A stretch of DNA of 64,000 nt from NCBI RefSeq assembly GCF_044003965.1, contig NZ_JBAWKC010000001.1, positions 682,001 to 746,000 on the forward strand, given 5' to 3'. The stretch comes from Yeosuana aquiaggeris (GTDB lineage: Bacteria > Bacteroidota > Bacteroidia > Flavobacteriales > Flavobacteriaceae). The notes beneath the pieces are model-generated. The model did no database searches. It worked only from the letters and a program-made list of their open reading frames with translations, and was not told the origin of the DNA. Shown in pieces: positions 35,294 through 44,642 of this stretch. A program made the position numbers and the translations under genes. The number at the start of each line of letters is the position of its first letter. The stretch's first letter is position 1.

Positions 35294-36016
35294 ATGAAAA
35301 ATGCTTTAGTAATAATACCAACATATAATGAAATTGAAAATATAGAAGCAATTATTAGAGCTGTATTTTCTGAGTCAGATTTAATTCATATTCTTATAGT
35401 TGATGATAATTCTCCTGATTTAACAGCCTTAAGGGTTAAAGAACTCCAAGATGAGTTTCAGGACAGGTTATTTTTAGAAGTAAGAAAACTAAAGTCCGGA
35501 CTCGGAACGGCCTATATTCATGGCTTTAAATGGGCTTTGAATAAAGGGTATGACTATATTTTTGAAATGGATGCTGATTTTTCTCATGACCCAAAAGACC
35601 TGATTAAATTATATGAATGTTGTGATAAAGGAACGGCTGATGTTGCCATTGGTTCGAGATATATTACGGGGGTTAATGTAGTTAATTGGCCCATGAATCG
35701 TGTGTTAATATCTTATATAGCCTCCATATATGTTCGAATTATTACGGGCATGAAAATTCATGATACAACAGCAGGATTTGTTTGTTACAAAAGGCACGTT
35801 TTAGAAACTTTAGATTTAAATAAAATTAAATTTATTGGTTATGCGTTTCAAATTGAAATGAAATTTAAAGCTTATATAAAGAATTTTAATATTGTTGAAG
35901 TTCCAGTTATTTTTACTGACAGAACAAAAGGCGAATCGAAATTAAGTTCTGGCATAATTTCTGAAGCTATATTTGGAGTTATTTCAATGAAAATTAAGAG
36001 CATTTTTAAAAAGTAG
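35294..36016 (+). CDS. Polyprenol-phosphate mannosyltransferase-like GT2 enzyme
   Basis: 240 aa, compact GT-A enzyme without membrane helices: IIPTYNEIENIEAIIRAV, DDNSPD and MDADFSHDP (the DxD metal site). This matches DPM1-type polyprenol monophosphomannose synthases, which charge a lipid carrier with mannose. The promoter TACATTTG (35213-35220) lies upstream. dihydroorotase begins 8 nt after the stop, an operon of unrelated functions common in flavobacteria. Confidence 0.9.
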   Translation: MKNALVIIPTYNEIENIEAIIRAVFSESDLIHILIVDDNSPDLTALRVKELQDEFQDRLFLEVRKLKSGLGTAYIHGFKWALNKGYDYIFEMDADFSHDPKDLIKLYECCDKGTADVAIGSRYITGVNVVNWPMNRVLISYIASIYVRIITGMKIHDTTAGFVCYKRHVLETLDLNKIKFIGYAFQIEMKFKAYIKNFNIVEVPVIFTDRTKGESKLSSGIISEAIFGVISMKIKSIFKK

Positions 36017-36024
36017 AAGGAACC

Positions 36025-37368
36025 ATGAAGTTAAAAACAATACTCATTAAGAACGCAAATATTGTCAATGAAGGCGCAATATTTAGTGGAGATATATTAA
36101 TAGAGGGAGAATTTATAAAGGAAATAAGTGAATCAATTAGTGCAAAATCATCAGATGTGCATGTGATTCATGCAGAAGGTAAATACCTTTTGCCAGGGGT
36201 TATTGATGATCAGGTGCATTTTAGAGAGCCGGGATTAACCCATAAAGGCACAATAGAAACGGAATCTAAGGCTGCTATTTCAGGAGGAATTACTTCTTTT
36301 ATTGAAATGCCTAATACGAATCCACAGACTACTACCATTGAAAAATTAGAAGAGAAATTTAAAATAGCTTCAAAAGCATCTTATGCCAATTATTCTTTTA
36401 TGTTTGGAGGAACTAATGATAATTTAGATGAAATTTTAAAAGTTGATGTAACTCAAGTAGCTGGGTTAAAATTATTTTTGGGATCTTCTACAGGGAATAT
36501 GTTGGTTGATGATCCAAAAGTATTAGAGAATATTTTTAAAAACACTAATTTGTTGATTTCTGTTCATTGTGAAGATGAAACAACTATTAAAGCGAATCTT
36601 GAAACGTATATTTCAGAGTATGGTGAAGATATTCCAATAAAGTATCATCCCGCAATACGCAGTGCAGAAGCCTGCTATTTATCTTCCTCTAAAGCTATTG
36701 AACTAGCAAAAAAAACAGGGGCTAGATTACATGTGTTTCATTTGTCAACAGGAAAAGAAACAGAATTATTCAGCAATACACCATTAAAGGATAAGAAAAT
36801 CACATCTGAAGTGTGCATCCATCATTTATGGTTTACTGATGAAGATTATGATAAAAAAGGCACTTTAATTAAATGGAACCCTGCTATTAAATCAAAAAAA
36901 GATAAAGATCAACTTTGGGAAGCATTGCTTGATGACCGGATTGATGTTATAGCTACAGACCATGCACCACATACTTTAGAAGAAAAGAAAAATGTGTATA
37001 CTAAAGCACCTTCTGGTGGGCCATTAGTGCAACACGCTTTACCTGCCATGTTAGAAATGTACCATAGAGGTAAAATTTCAATAGAAAAAGTGGTTGAAAA
37101 AATGTGTCACAATCCAGCGATATTATTCCAAATTGAAAAAAGAGGATTTATTAAGGAGGGTTATTTTGCTGATTTGGTCTTAGTAGATTTAAATAATCCA
37201 TTTACTGTAAAAAAAGAAAATATTTTATATAAATGTGGTTGGTCACCATTTGAAGGAACTACTTTTAAATCTAGAATTACGCACACTTTTATTAATGGTA
37301 ATTTGGCCTTTGAAAATTCTAAATTCCATAATGATAAATTTGCAAAACGATTAACTTTTAACAGATAA
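36025..37368 (+). CDS. Dihydroorotase (Bacteroidota type)
   Basis: 447 aa amidohydrolase. The N-terminal motif reads DDQVHFREPGLTHKG (residues about 62-76), where the first His of the usual HxH zinc pair is Gln; the C-terminal ATDHAPHTLEEK motif is intact. It is annotated in this group as dihydroorotase (pyrimidine synthesis, carbamoyl-aspartate to dihydroorotate). The Gln variant appears, from memory, common in Bacteroidota, so the enzyme may coordinate metal differently. It overlaps the DUF4296 start by one nucleotide (TAATG). Confidence 0.85.
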   Translation: MKLKTILIKNANIVNEGAIFSGDILIEGEFIKEISESISAKSSDVHVIHAEGKYLLPGVIDDQVHFREPGLTHKGTIETESKAAISGGITSFIEMPNTNPQTTTIEKLEEKFKIASKASYANYSFMFGGTNDNLDEILKVDVTQVAGLKLFLGSSTGNMLVDDPKVLENIFKNTNLLISVHCEDETTIKANLETYISEYGEDIPIKYHPAIRSAEACYLSSSKAIELAKKTGARLHVFHLSTGKETELFSNTPLKDKKITSEVCIHHLWFTDEDYDKKGTLIKWNPAIKSKKDKDQLWEALLDDRIDVIATDHAPHTLEEKKNVYTKAPSGGPLVQHALPAMLEMYHRGKISIEKVVEKMCHNPAILFQIEKRGFIKEGYFADLVLVDLNNPFTVKKENILYKCGWSPFEGTTFKSRITHTFINGNLAFENSKFHNDKFAKRLTFNR

Positions 37369-37910
37369 TGCTGAAACGAATTTCAATCTATTTCTTTCCA
37401 ATATTTTTAATGCTGTCTTGTTATTCATTTCAGAAACCTGAGAAGCCAAAGCATTTAATTTCAAAAAAGGACATGGTTAACATTATTCTTGATTTAAGGT
37501 TGTTGGCCTCAGCTAATGGATCCAATCAAAAAGTACTGCAGGAAAAGGGCGTCTATTCTGAAGAATATGTGTTTAAGAAATATAAAATTGACAGTTTGAC
37601 TTTTGCCTTAAGTAATAATTATTATGCTTATTATGTTGAAGATTACGATGACATTTATACTAAGGTTAAAGATAGTTTAGAGCTATTGAAAGAGAATTTG
37701 GATGCATTGGTTATTCAAGAAGAAGACGAAAAAAGAAAAACAGATTCTATTAATAATCTTAGGAAAAGAGATTCTTTAGACTTACTAAAAAACAAAGATT
37801 CCATAAGAATATTCAAAAATGAAGATTCACTTTTAAATATAAAACGAAAAAATAAAATAAAATCAAAACTTATTGAGCCTGTTTCAGATAAAGCTGCCCA
37901 ATCTCAATAA
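37368..37910 (+). CDS. DUF4296 lipoprotein
   Basis: 180 aa. Lipobox MLSC near residue 18; residues 30-110 (KDMVNIILDLRLLASANG through NNYYAYYVEDYDDIYTKV) are the DUF4296 domain. The C-terminal third is a charged coiled coil with repeated 'KDS/RDSL' units. Function unknown. The last 41 bp overlap the convergent epimerase gene. Confidence 0.85.
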   Translation: MLKRISIYFFPIFLMLSCYSFQKPEKPKHLISKKDMVNIILDLRLLASANGSNQKVLQEKGVYSEEYVFKKYKIDSLTFALSNNYYAYYVEDYDDIYTKVKDSLELLKENLDALVIQEEDEKRKTDSINNLRKRDSLDLLKNKDSIRIFKNEDSLLNIKRKNKIKSKLIEPVSDKAAQSQ

Positions 37911-38880
37911 TACTCTGGTTTACCTTCTTAAATTCAAAGTCCATATAAGTTTTTATTTTAGTATTATCATATGATTTATCAGTTGATAAAGACGTGACTA
38001 ATTGTCTGGTTAACTGACGACGTTTGCCTCTCAATTTATGGTCTAGCCAGTCCAATCTCCAGGCAATTTGAAGTAATAAGGGAGAGGCCATTTTTTCAGG
38101 AGGAGAGGTGTTGACTGATCTGGCCATGTTTTGTAAAAAATCTTTATACTTCCAGTTTTCTGCTATTAGAATAAAACGTTCATTTTTAATACTACTTTTA
38201 GTTAGTGAAATCATAGCAGACACTACATCCTGTACATCTACCAAGCCAATAGAGCCTGAAGTGTAATATTTAATACCTCTATGGGCTTTTTTAAATAAAC
38301 CCGCACTTCCATAACGCCAAATGCCGGCACCTAGAATGACCCCAGGATTTACAATGACTACATTGAGGCCTTCTTGAGATGCTCGCCAAACCTCCATTTC
38401 TGCCCCATATTTTGTAATGGCATAGACACTGTTGTTGGCTTCAGGATTCCATTCAGTCTCTTCAGTGATGGTGATCTCTTTAGAAGGAATTCCAATAGTA
38501 GCTATAGAACTCACATAGCATAATTTTTTTATGTCATTTGAAATACAAAAGTTAACTATGTTGGCTGTTCCTTCAATATTGGTTCTTCTTAAGAGTTGAT
38601 ATTTGTCAGGTTCAAATGAAACAAATGCTGCGCAATGATACACATAAGTGACGCCATTAAAGGCGTCAGATAAAGTTGAAATATCAATAATATCAGCCTG
38701 AACCCATTCAATAGATTCATAAAGCGACATGTAATTATCTGTATAACAAGAGAACACATTTTTTACGTTTTCTAATTTGCGCTCACTTCTATAAAGGGCC
38801 CTCACTTTTTCGCCATTACTTGTCAATTTGTAAAGTAAATGTGAGCCAAGTAAACCTGTACTTCCTGTAACTAAAATCAT
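37870..38880 (-). CDS. NAD-dependent epimerase/dehydratase-family protein
   Basis: 336 aa extended short-chain dehydrogenase. Rossmann motif TGSTGLLGSHLLYKL (5-19) and catalytic YAITKYGAE (Tyr and Lys). It lacks clear nucleotide-sugar signatures and resembles dihydroflavonol-reductase-like proteins, so the substrate is uncertain. It is transcribed divergently from tyrS. Confidence 0.88.
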   Translation of the reverse strand: MILVTGSTGLLGSHLLYKLTSNGEKVRALYRSERKLENVKNVFSCYTDNYMSLYESIEWVQADIIDISTLSDAFNGVTYVYHCAAFVSFEPDKYQLLRRTNIEGTANIVNFCISNDIKKLCYVSSIATIGIPSKEITITEETEWNPEANNSVYAITKYGAEMEVWRASQEGLNVVIVNPGVILGAGIWRYGSAGLFKKAHRGIKYYTSGSIGLVDVQDVVSAMISLTKSSIKNERFILIAENWKYKDFLQNMARSVNTSPPEKMASPLLLQIAWRLDWLDHKLRGKRRQLTRQLVTSLSTDKSYDNTKIKTYMDFEFKKVNQSIIEIGQLYLKQAQ

Positions 38881-38967
38881 ATCTCTAATGTAAAGAAATA
38901 TTCATTAAACATGAGTAATTATGCATTGATTTTTATCTTTGCCCTAGTTTACGAAAAATATAATGAA

Positions 38968-40263
38968 ATGATAAAGAATTTTGTAGAAGAATTGACTTGG
39001 AGAGGTATGATACATACTGTAATGCCGGGTGCAGAAGAACATTTATTGGAGGGCATGCGCAGTGCTTATGTGGGTTTTGACCCAACGGCTGATTCTTTAC
39101 ATATTGGAAATTTGGTGCCTATCATGTTATTAGCGCATTACCAACGCTGTGGGCATCGCCCTGTCGCTTTAGTTGGTGGTGCTACGGGTATGATTGGTGA
39201 TCCTTCAGGAAAATCCAATGAGCGCAATTTATTAGATGAAAAGACTTTACGACATAATCAGGAAGCTATAAAGAAACAGCTGGCACACTTTTTAGATTTT
39301 GAAAGTAATGCAGAAAACGCCGCTATTTTAGTTAATAATTATGACTGGATGAAGAATTTTTCATTTCTTGAATTCATTAGAGATGTGGGTAAACATATTA
39401 CCGTAAACTATATGATGGCTAAAGATTCCGTGAAAAACAGAATTTCTTCAGATGCTTCAGAAGGTATGAGTTTTACTGAGTTTACGTATCAATTAGTTCA
39501 AGGCTATGATTTTTTGCATTTATATAATGATAAGAATTGTACCATTCAAATGGGTGGTAGTGACCAGTGGGGAAATATTACTACTGGAACAGAATTAATC
39601 AGAAGGATAGGTAATGGCAAAGGATATGCAATAACCTGCCCATTAATTACTAAGTCTGATGGTTCTAAGTTTGGAAAATCTGAAGGCGGAAATGTTTGGT
39701 TAGATGCCAACAGAACTTCACCTTATAAATTCTACCAGTACTGGTTAAATTCCAGTGATGAAGATGCTGAAAGGTATATTAAAATATTTACGTTTTTAAG
39801 CGAATCAGAGATAAATGCTTTAATTGCAGAGCATCAGGAAGCGCCTCATATGCGTGTATTACAAAAGCGATTGGCTGAAGAAATTACTACCATGGTACAT
39901 TCAAAAGAGGATTTGGAAAATGCCATAAAAGCCAGCAATATTTTGTTTGGAAATTCAACAAGCGATGACTTGAAAAAGCTTAGTGAGCAAACGTTTTTGG
40001 ATGTTTTTGATGGGGTGCCACAAGCCGAAGTATCAATGGCTGATATTGAAAACGGATTGGATATCATTGGTGCGTTAGCAGAACAAACGGGATTTTTAAA
40101 ATCAAACGGTGAAGCCAGAAGAGCATTAAAAGAAAACTCCATTTCTGTAAATAAGGAAAAGGTTGGTGAAGATTTTAAAATCGCTACGACAGATTTGATT
40201 AACAACAAATTTGTATTACTTCAAAGAGGTAAGAAAAATTACTTTGTATTATGTGTTAAATAA
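38968..40263 (+). CDS. tyrS: Tyrosyl-tRNA synthetase
   Basis: 431 aa from the ATG at 38968. An in-frame ATG at 38911 lies upstream of the predicted -7 element TATCTTTG (38934-38941) and would add residues absent from TyrRS, so it is rejected. HIGH-like SLHIGNLVP and KMSKS-like KFGKSEGG are present, and the C-terminal S4 domain is seen (EARRALKENSISVNKEKV). It charges tRNA-Tyr. Two hairpin terminators follow. Confidence 0.96.
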   Translation: MIKNFVEELTWRGMIHTVMPGAEEHLLEGMRSAYVGFDPTADSLHIGNLVPIMLLAHYQRCGHRPVALVGGATGMIGDPSGKSNERNLLDEKTLRHNQEAIKKQLAHFLDFESNAENAAILVNNYDWMKNFSFLEFIRDVGKHITVNYMMAKDSVKNRISSDASEGMSFTEFTYQLVQGYDFLHLYNDKNCTIQMGGSDQWGNITTGTELIRRIGNGKGYAITCPLITKSDGSKFGKSEGGNVWLDANRTSPYKFYQYWLNSSDEDAERYIKIFTFLSESEINALIAEHQEAPHMRVLQKRLAEEITTMVHSKEDLENAIKASNILFGNSTSDDLKKLSEQTFLDVFDGVPQAEVSMADIENGLDIIGALAEQTGFLKSNGEARRALKENSISVNKEKVGEDFKIATTDLINNKFVLLQRGKKNYFVLCVK

Positions 40264-40264
40264 A

Positions 40265-40343
40265 AAAGCCTGACAGGGAATATCAGGCTTTAAAAACTAA
40301 CCAACCAGCTTATAAAAAATTTCTTTTTCATAGCTGGTTTTTT
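40265..40343 (+). terminator. Two tandem hairpin terminators after tyrS
   Basis: AAAGCCTGA (40265-40273)/TCAGGCTTT (40283-40291) is followed by only a short T tract. A second hairpin, AACCAGCT (40303-40310)/AGCTGGTT (40332-40339), runs into TTTTTT and is the stronger terminator. Confidence 0.75.
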
Positions 40344-40399
40344 GTCGATAAATTATAGAAACCTTACAACAAAAAATGTTTTTTTTGGATTTAATAGGT

Positions 40400-40485
40400 C
40401 GTCATTACGAGGAGCAAAGCGACGAAGTAATTTGTTTAATTGGAGTTCACATGTTGAGATTGCTTCGTTTCATTCGCAATGAGGA
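40400..40485. repeat. Dispersed palindromic repeat (imperfect inverted repeat)
   Basis: Left arm CGTCATTACGAGGAGCAAAG... and right arm GAGATTGCTTCG...CGCAATGAGG are imperfect inverted copies of each other around a short spacer. It is the same element as the half-copy inside leuS. Such REP-like elements are scattered through Bacteroidota genomes. It lies between the tyrS terminators and the 3' end of the LuxE-like gene, an ordinary place for one. Confidence 0.8.
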
Positions 40486-40496
40486 TAATAATAAAA

Positions 40497-41477
40497 TTAT
40501 AGGACCATTAAATTACAACCGCGAATATCTGAATGGTCAAATCGTCCAATCACTTCAAAAGAACCATTATTATAAACGCGACCCAGATCTTGTGTCGCAA
40601 TAAATGAGCATGAGTTGATGTTAGCTAAATCAATAACATTGATTCCACCTGTTTTTCCAATAGGTTGAATACTCAAAGCATCTTCAGTATCACGGGTTAA
40701 AATGCGCATCCAGCTTGGGCAATTAAAAACACCATGCCCTTTAGAATAGGCCTGACTCAATAATTCAGTCATGCCATATTCACTATGGATGGTGTCAACC
40801 CCAAACCCTTGTTTTAATTGTTTATGAAGTGCTTCACGTATCAGTTCCTTACGTCGCCCTTTCATACCGCCTGTTTCCATAATTATGGTCTGTTTTAAGT
40901 TGAATTGGTAGGTTTCAACCAAATCTAAAAGCGCAAATGACACACCAATGAGCAAAACTTTTTTCCCTAAAGAATCCAAATGAATTAAGGTGTCTTTTAA
41001 TTCAGTTAAATTGTTGAGGTAAAAACCACTTTCAGGGTGGTTAGACTGCTTTATAAAAGCATCAACCATATAAACCAATGAAGAACCTTCACGTTCTAAA
41101 TATGAAGGGAGCAAGGCCAAAACCACATGATCTTCAATGGGCCCATAAAAACCTTCAAATCCTTTTCTAAAACTGGTTTCATAAATATTTAAATCTGTAA
41201 TAAAATGATTGCTGGTTGCACTTCCTGTAGTGCCGGAACTGGTAAAGGTCCTTTGAATAGGCTCATTCGAACTTAAAACGGGATGTGATTTAAAAAATTG
41301 AATGGGTAAAAAGGGGATCTCTTTAATGGATTTCACATCACTGGGATGCATATAAAGCAAATCACAAAACGAACGGTAGACTTGGTTATTTTCAAACTGA
41401 TAGTTAAAAACCTCCAATGCGATAGTGCTGAACTCCTGTTCAGATTGAATATTAAAAATGGCATTGATATCTATCAT
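40497..41477 (-). CDS. LuxE/PaaK-family acyl-protein synthetase-like protein
   Basis: 326 aa from the ATG at 41477; the longer frame runs up through a promoter and a terminator, so its extra 32 residues are rejected. The adenylate-forming signature TFTSSGTTGSATSNHF (Ser/Thr/Gly-rich phosphate loop) is clear, as is HSEYGMTELL. It is related to LuxE but no luxCD or lux genes are near. It probably activates an acyl group with ATP; the acceptor is unknown. Promoter: minus -7 TACTTTTG at 41537-41544. Confidence 0.85.
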   Translation of the reverse strand: MIDINAIFNIQSEQEFSTIALEVFNYQFENNQVYRSFCDLLYMHPSDVKSIKEIPFLPIQFFKSHPVLSSNEPIQRTFTSSGTTGSATSNHFITDLNIYETSFRKGFEGFYGPIEDHVVLALLPSYLEREGSSLVYMVDAFIKQSNHPESGFYLNNLTELKDTLIHLDSLGKKVLLIGVSFALLDLVETYQFNLKQTIIMETGGMKGRRKELIREALHKQLKQGFGVDTIHSEYGMTELLSQAYSKGHGVFNCPSWMRILTRDTEDALSIQPIGKTGGINVIDLANINSCSFIATQDLGRVYNNGSFEVIGRFDHSDIRGCNLMVL

Positions 41478-41553
41478 TAAAAAATGGTCAGTTCGAGTGA
41501 AAATTGTGATACAATTTTTGTATCGAGAACATAACACAAAAGTACTAAAATAA

Positions 41554-41580
41554 AAAAGCGTTGCCAGTAGCAACGCTTTT
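41554..41580 (-). terminator. Terminator after the large T9SS cargo gene
   Basis: AAAAGCGTTGC (41554-41564) pairs with GCAACGCTTTT (41570-41580). Read on the minus strand a T run follows, ending the gene at 41603. Confidence 0.88.
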
Positions 41581-41602
41581 AAAATTTATTAAAGTATAAT
41601 GC

Positions 41603-44200
41603 TTATTGAATCACTAATTTTTTAGTGATACTGGCATTATCCTGAGATACTTTCATAATATAAATACCTGAGGTTAAACCAGAAACATCAAGGGTGTTAT
41701 TACGAACTGTTTTATTAAGGACTTGCTTACCTAAAATATCAAAAACAGCAACATCCATTCTGGCACTATTTTTACTAGAAATATTTATATAACCTAAATT
41801 GGTTGGGTTAGGGTAAAATTTAAAATTATTAGCTTCAAAAGTGTCATTCGATAAAATATCAACACTGAAATCATTTGCATTTCTTGCCGTTAGGTAATAA
41901 AGGCTACCAGACCTCTCGTTAACTATACCAACTATATCAGTTGCTGTTATTGGGACTGTGGCAGAAATGTAATCAACATCGTAAAATGTAGTTCTAAAGT
42001 TGAAATTATCAGAACTTTGTGTCATGGCGTATTCAGTGCCATTAAGAAATGTCGTATTTACTGAATTGTCAATGGTTACTGATATTACCTGAACCAATTC
42101 TGATTCATATTGCTCGGCGTTTGCTGTTAAATCAGCAAGTGTAACGGTTTGAGGAGTAATAGTATTGCCTGTTGAAGAAGGAGCCCCATAATCTGCACTA
42201 GGTATTAGCTGTTTCATACCACTAAACTCTGATACTTGGCCACGAATGTTCGTAATACCATCATTAATATCATAAATCGAACTGATTCTTCCATTATTAT
42301 CATCTATTAAAATTCCACCTGTAGCATCCTGAATAAATTTTTGACCTCTAAATGATTGTTGGAAAGTTAATAAGGCTTCATTAGTAAGTCTGTAATAGCC
42401 GTCATCAGTTACTGCTCTCAATTCAGCTACACTTGAAACATCAGTATAACCCAAAGCATTAATGTTCAAAGTATATTCAGCTACTACATTACTTGTAGTG
42501 TAACTGATTAATTGAGCAACAAAATAATAACTGTTATTTGATTCTAATGGAATGAACGGATCTGGTGTAAAGTCATAAAGTGGCCCACCCTCATCATGTG
42601 CGGTTGAAGTGGTTGTATTTATTACTGTCCAAACAATGTAGCCATCTCCACCATTTCCTTGTGTGTCAACATTAAAATTTGTAACAACAAATTCCAAGGA
42701 TCCACTGAGTTCTTCTGGACTTAAATCAATTGTTGAGCCACTTGATGGACCTTCAAAAATAGCTATGGTTGGGTCAGTATTTAGAATTGTTGAATAAGTT
42801 CCAATTGGGAAGGGTTGCGTAGAAGCAGAATTTGTCGTTCCATCTAAGTTCACAGTACCGCTAAAGGACCAATTACTTATCTCAAAATTATTACCGTCTG
42901 GACCGGTTGCATCATTTCGATAGGCCCAACCATCGACATAATCCCATGCTGTTCCTGTGCCAGCAAAATTAATATCGCCGAATACATCAATAACTTGATT
43001 GCTCTCAAACAATTCGATAGCATCATCACCATTAATAAACATTGCTCCGGATTCATAAACTGTAATGGAATTTTCAAAAAATGCATTAAAATCAGTTCCT
43101 TGCCCTGATCCAACAATGTAAATATAATCTCCTTGATTCGCTGCGACTGCTGGAAAAGTAAACTCTTCGCCATCTGTACCTCCGCCATTATTTGCGCTTC
43201 CAACACCAAATGAACTCAAATCAGGAATATTTTGAAGAACATATAGTTCGATCCCTTTCGGTGTAGAATTATTTTGAACATCAAAAACACCCGTAATTAC
43301 CATAGAATTTGTAGGCGGTAACAACACCGTTACTGTAACATCATATATAACTGCTGGGTCTAGTGGAGAGCCATCATAGTTCAGTAATTCTGCAACGAAA
43401 GAATAAGTATGCTCAGGAGTGAGAGGGCCAAAAAGTGTTGGTATTGTTATGTCAAATACATCTACATTATTAATAACAACTGCAGTATCGTCATCTGTTA
43501 CAGTAAATGAAATATAACCATCACCGCCGTTGGCCTGTGTATCCACATTAAAATTGATTGGAGACCAAATAATATCTCCACTAGCTTCAAGTGAAGGAAG
43601 TTCAATACTGGACCCATTTGCCGGACCATCAACTATGGTTAGTGTTGGAACAGGAGTGCCACCAAAGGTTTGCCCAGAATTTATTGTTCCAGGTGTTGCT
43701 GTTGCTTCAGTTGCCCAAGAAAAGTTTGTATATGTTGAACCTGTTCCAGTTAATTGTAAAGATGAACCTTCAACAGTACCAGCTTCTGAAACAACAATAT
43801 CTGTAGAAGTTACTCCAGAGGCTACACCATTTGTTGCCGTGAAGGAGCCTTCATAACTTATAAATTGAATTAAAGACCCACTATTATCTAGTGCAATTCC
43901 GTCTGGAGCACCATTTTGAAGAGGTCCAATAGGAAACCAAATGGTGCCATAACCGGTTCCTCCTTCATCCGGAATTATTCCGGATAATGAAGTTATTGGA
44001 GTGTATGTTGCTCCTCCATTTCCATTATATGGGGTAATGGTATAACCGGTTAAATCAGTACCTGCCGGCCCAGCAATTTCAACACCTTCATTGAGGTCAC
44101 TACCAGTATTATCGTAATGAATTTCATTAATAAATACAGTCTGCCCAAAAGAAAGGCCAGAAATTAAAATACTAAAAATTAAAATGTAAAGTTTTTTCAT
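41603..44200 (-). CDS. T9SS-secreted multidomain protein with lamin-tail and DUF5689 domains
   Basis: 865 aa. Signal peptide (1-19, ending SFGQ); a lamin-tail domain from 21 (VFINEIHYDNTGSD); two similar ~100-residue beta-domains at about 186-292 and 477-582 sharing NFNVDTQ(A/G)NGGDGYI; a second lamin-tail domain at about 297-470 (GIELYVLQN, ADAIEL-like DDAIELFE); DUF5689 at about 585-775; and a type A T9SS sorting domain from about 792 (FKFYPNPTNLG) to the end (ITKKLVIQ). It should be exported by the Por system and anchored or released outside. Lamin-tail proteins are often nuclease or adhesin companions; the target is unknown. Confidence 0.9.
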   Translation of the reverse strand: MKKLYILIFSILISGLSFGQTVFINEIHYDNTGSDLNEGVEIAGPAGTDLTGYTITPYNGNGGATYTPITSLSGIIPDEGGTGYGTIWFPIGPLQNGAPDGIALDNSGSLIQFISYEGSFTATNGVASGVTSTDIVVSEAGTVEGSSLQLTGTGSTYTNFSWATEATATPGTINSGQTFGGTPVPTLTIVDGPANGSSIELPSLEASGDIIWSPINFNVDTQANGGDGYISFTVTDDDTAVVINNVDVFDITIPTLFGPLTPEHTYSFVAELLNYDGSPLDPAVIYDVTVTVLLPPTNSMVITGVFDVQNNSTPKGIELYVLQNIPDLSSFGVGSANNGGGTDGEEFTFPAVAANQGDYIYIVGSGQGTDFNAFFENSITVYESGAMFINGDDAIELFESNQVIDVFGDINFAGTGTAWDYVDGWAYRNDATGPDGNNFEISNWSFSGTVNLDGTTNSASTQPFPIGTYSTILNTDPTIAIFEGPSSGSTIDLSPEELSGSLEFVVTNFNVDTQGNGGDGYIVWTVINTTTSTAHDEGGPLYDFTPDPFIPLESNNSYYFVAQLISYTTSNVVAEYTLNINALGYTDVSSVAELRAVTDDGYYRLTNEALLTFQQSFRGQKFIQDATGGILIDDNNGRISSIYDINDGITNIRGQVSEFSGMKQLIPSADYGAPSSTGNTITPQTVTLADLTANAEQYESELVQVISVTIDNSVNTTFLNGTEYAMTQSSDNFNFRTTFYDVDYISATVPITATDIVGIVNERSGSLYYLTARNANDFSVDILSNDTFEANNFKFYPNPTNLGYINISSKNSARMDVAVFDILGKQVLNKTVRNNTLDVSGLTSGIYIMKVSQDNASITKKLVIQ

Positions 44201-44252
44201 AATAATAAAGGATTAAATAGTCCTTTAAATTAATTAAAACTAAGTCATTAAA

Positions 44253-44281
44253 GAAAAAAACAATCTAAGAGGTTGTTTTTA
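44253..44281. terminator. Hairpin terminator after small T9SS gene
   Basis: ACAATCT (44260-44266) pairs with AGGTTGT (44270-44276) through a 3-nt loop, with A residues before and T residues after; it could act in both directions. Confidence 0.65.
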
Positions 44282-44300
44282 ATCGATGAAATACATCGGA

Positions 44301-44642
44301 TTATTTTATAACCAATTTTCTGGTTTCACTAATATTATTTTCAGTGATTTTTAAGATATAAACACCAGTGCTTAGTTGTTCTACATTTAATTCTTGACCG
44401 TATAAATCTGTGGCATAAATTTGCTTTCCTAAAACATTGAAGATTGCTACTTTTTTAGAAAGATTCTTATGAGTAGTAATGTAAACAAATAGCCTGCCAT
44501 TACTAACGGGGTTCGGATATATTGAAAGACCTTCAATATGTTCTTGCTGAGGCATATTTTCTGAGATTGATTGAGAGTACCCATTAAAAGCACTCAAAAA
44601 CAAAAACATAAAAATAAATAAGACTATGTAGTTTTTTTTCAT
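44301..44642 (-). CDS. Minimal T9SS cargo: signal peptide plus sorting domain only
   Basis: 113 aa. A signal peptide (1-23, ending YSQ) is followed by about fifteen residues and then a complete type A sorting domain: SIYPNPVSNGRLFVY, VAIFNVLGKQIY and STGVYILKITENN...RKLVIK. No separate passenger domain exists. It is either a relic of a larger cargo gene or a genuine small T9SS substrate. It shares strand and neighbourhood with the large cargo gene. Confidence 0.85.
   Translation of the reverse strand: MKKNYIVLFIFMFLFLSAFNGYSQSISENMPQQEHIEGLSIYPNPVSNGRLFVYITTHKNLSKKVAIFNVLGKQIYATDLYGQELNVEQLSTGVYILKITENNISETRKLVIK

Noticed and set aside
40376..40603. 75-aa frame after tyrS
   Set aside because: It is a translation of the palindromic repeat and then antisense to the LuxE-like gene.
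40497..41477. Bioluminescence (lux) locus
   Set aside because: Only the LuxE-like protein is present; the family is widespread in Bacteroidota without luxAB or luxCD.
43530..43856. 108-aa frame opposite the large T9SS gene
   Set aside because: Antisense shadow of low-complexity Thr/Ser/Gly codons; the minus-strand product has clear domains.
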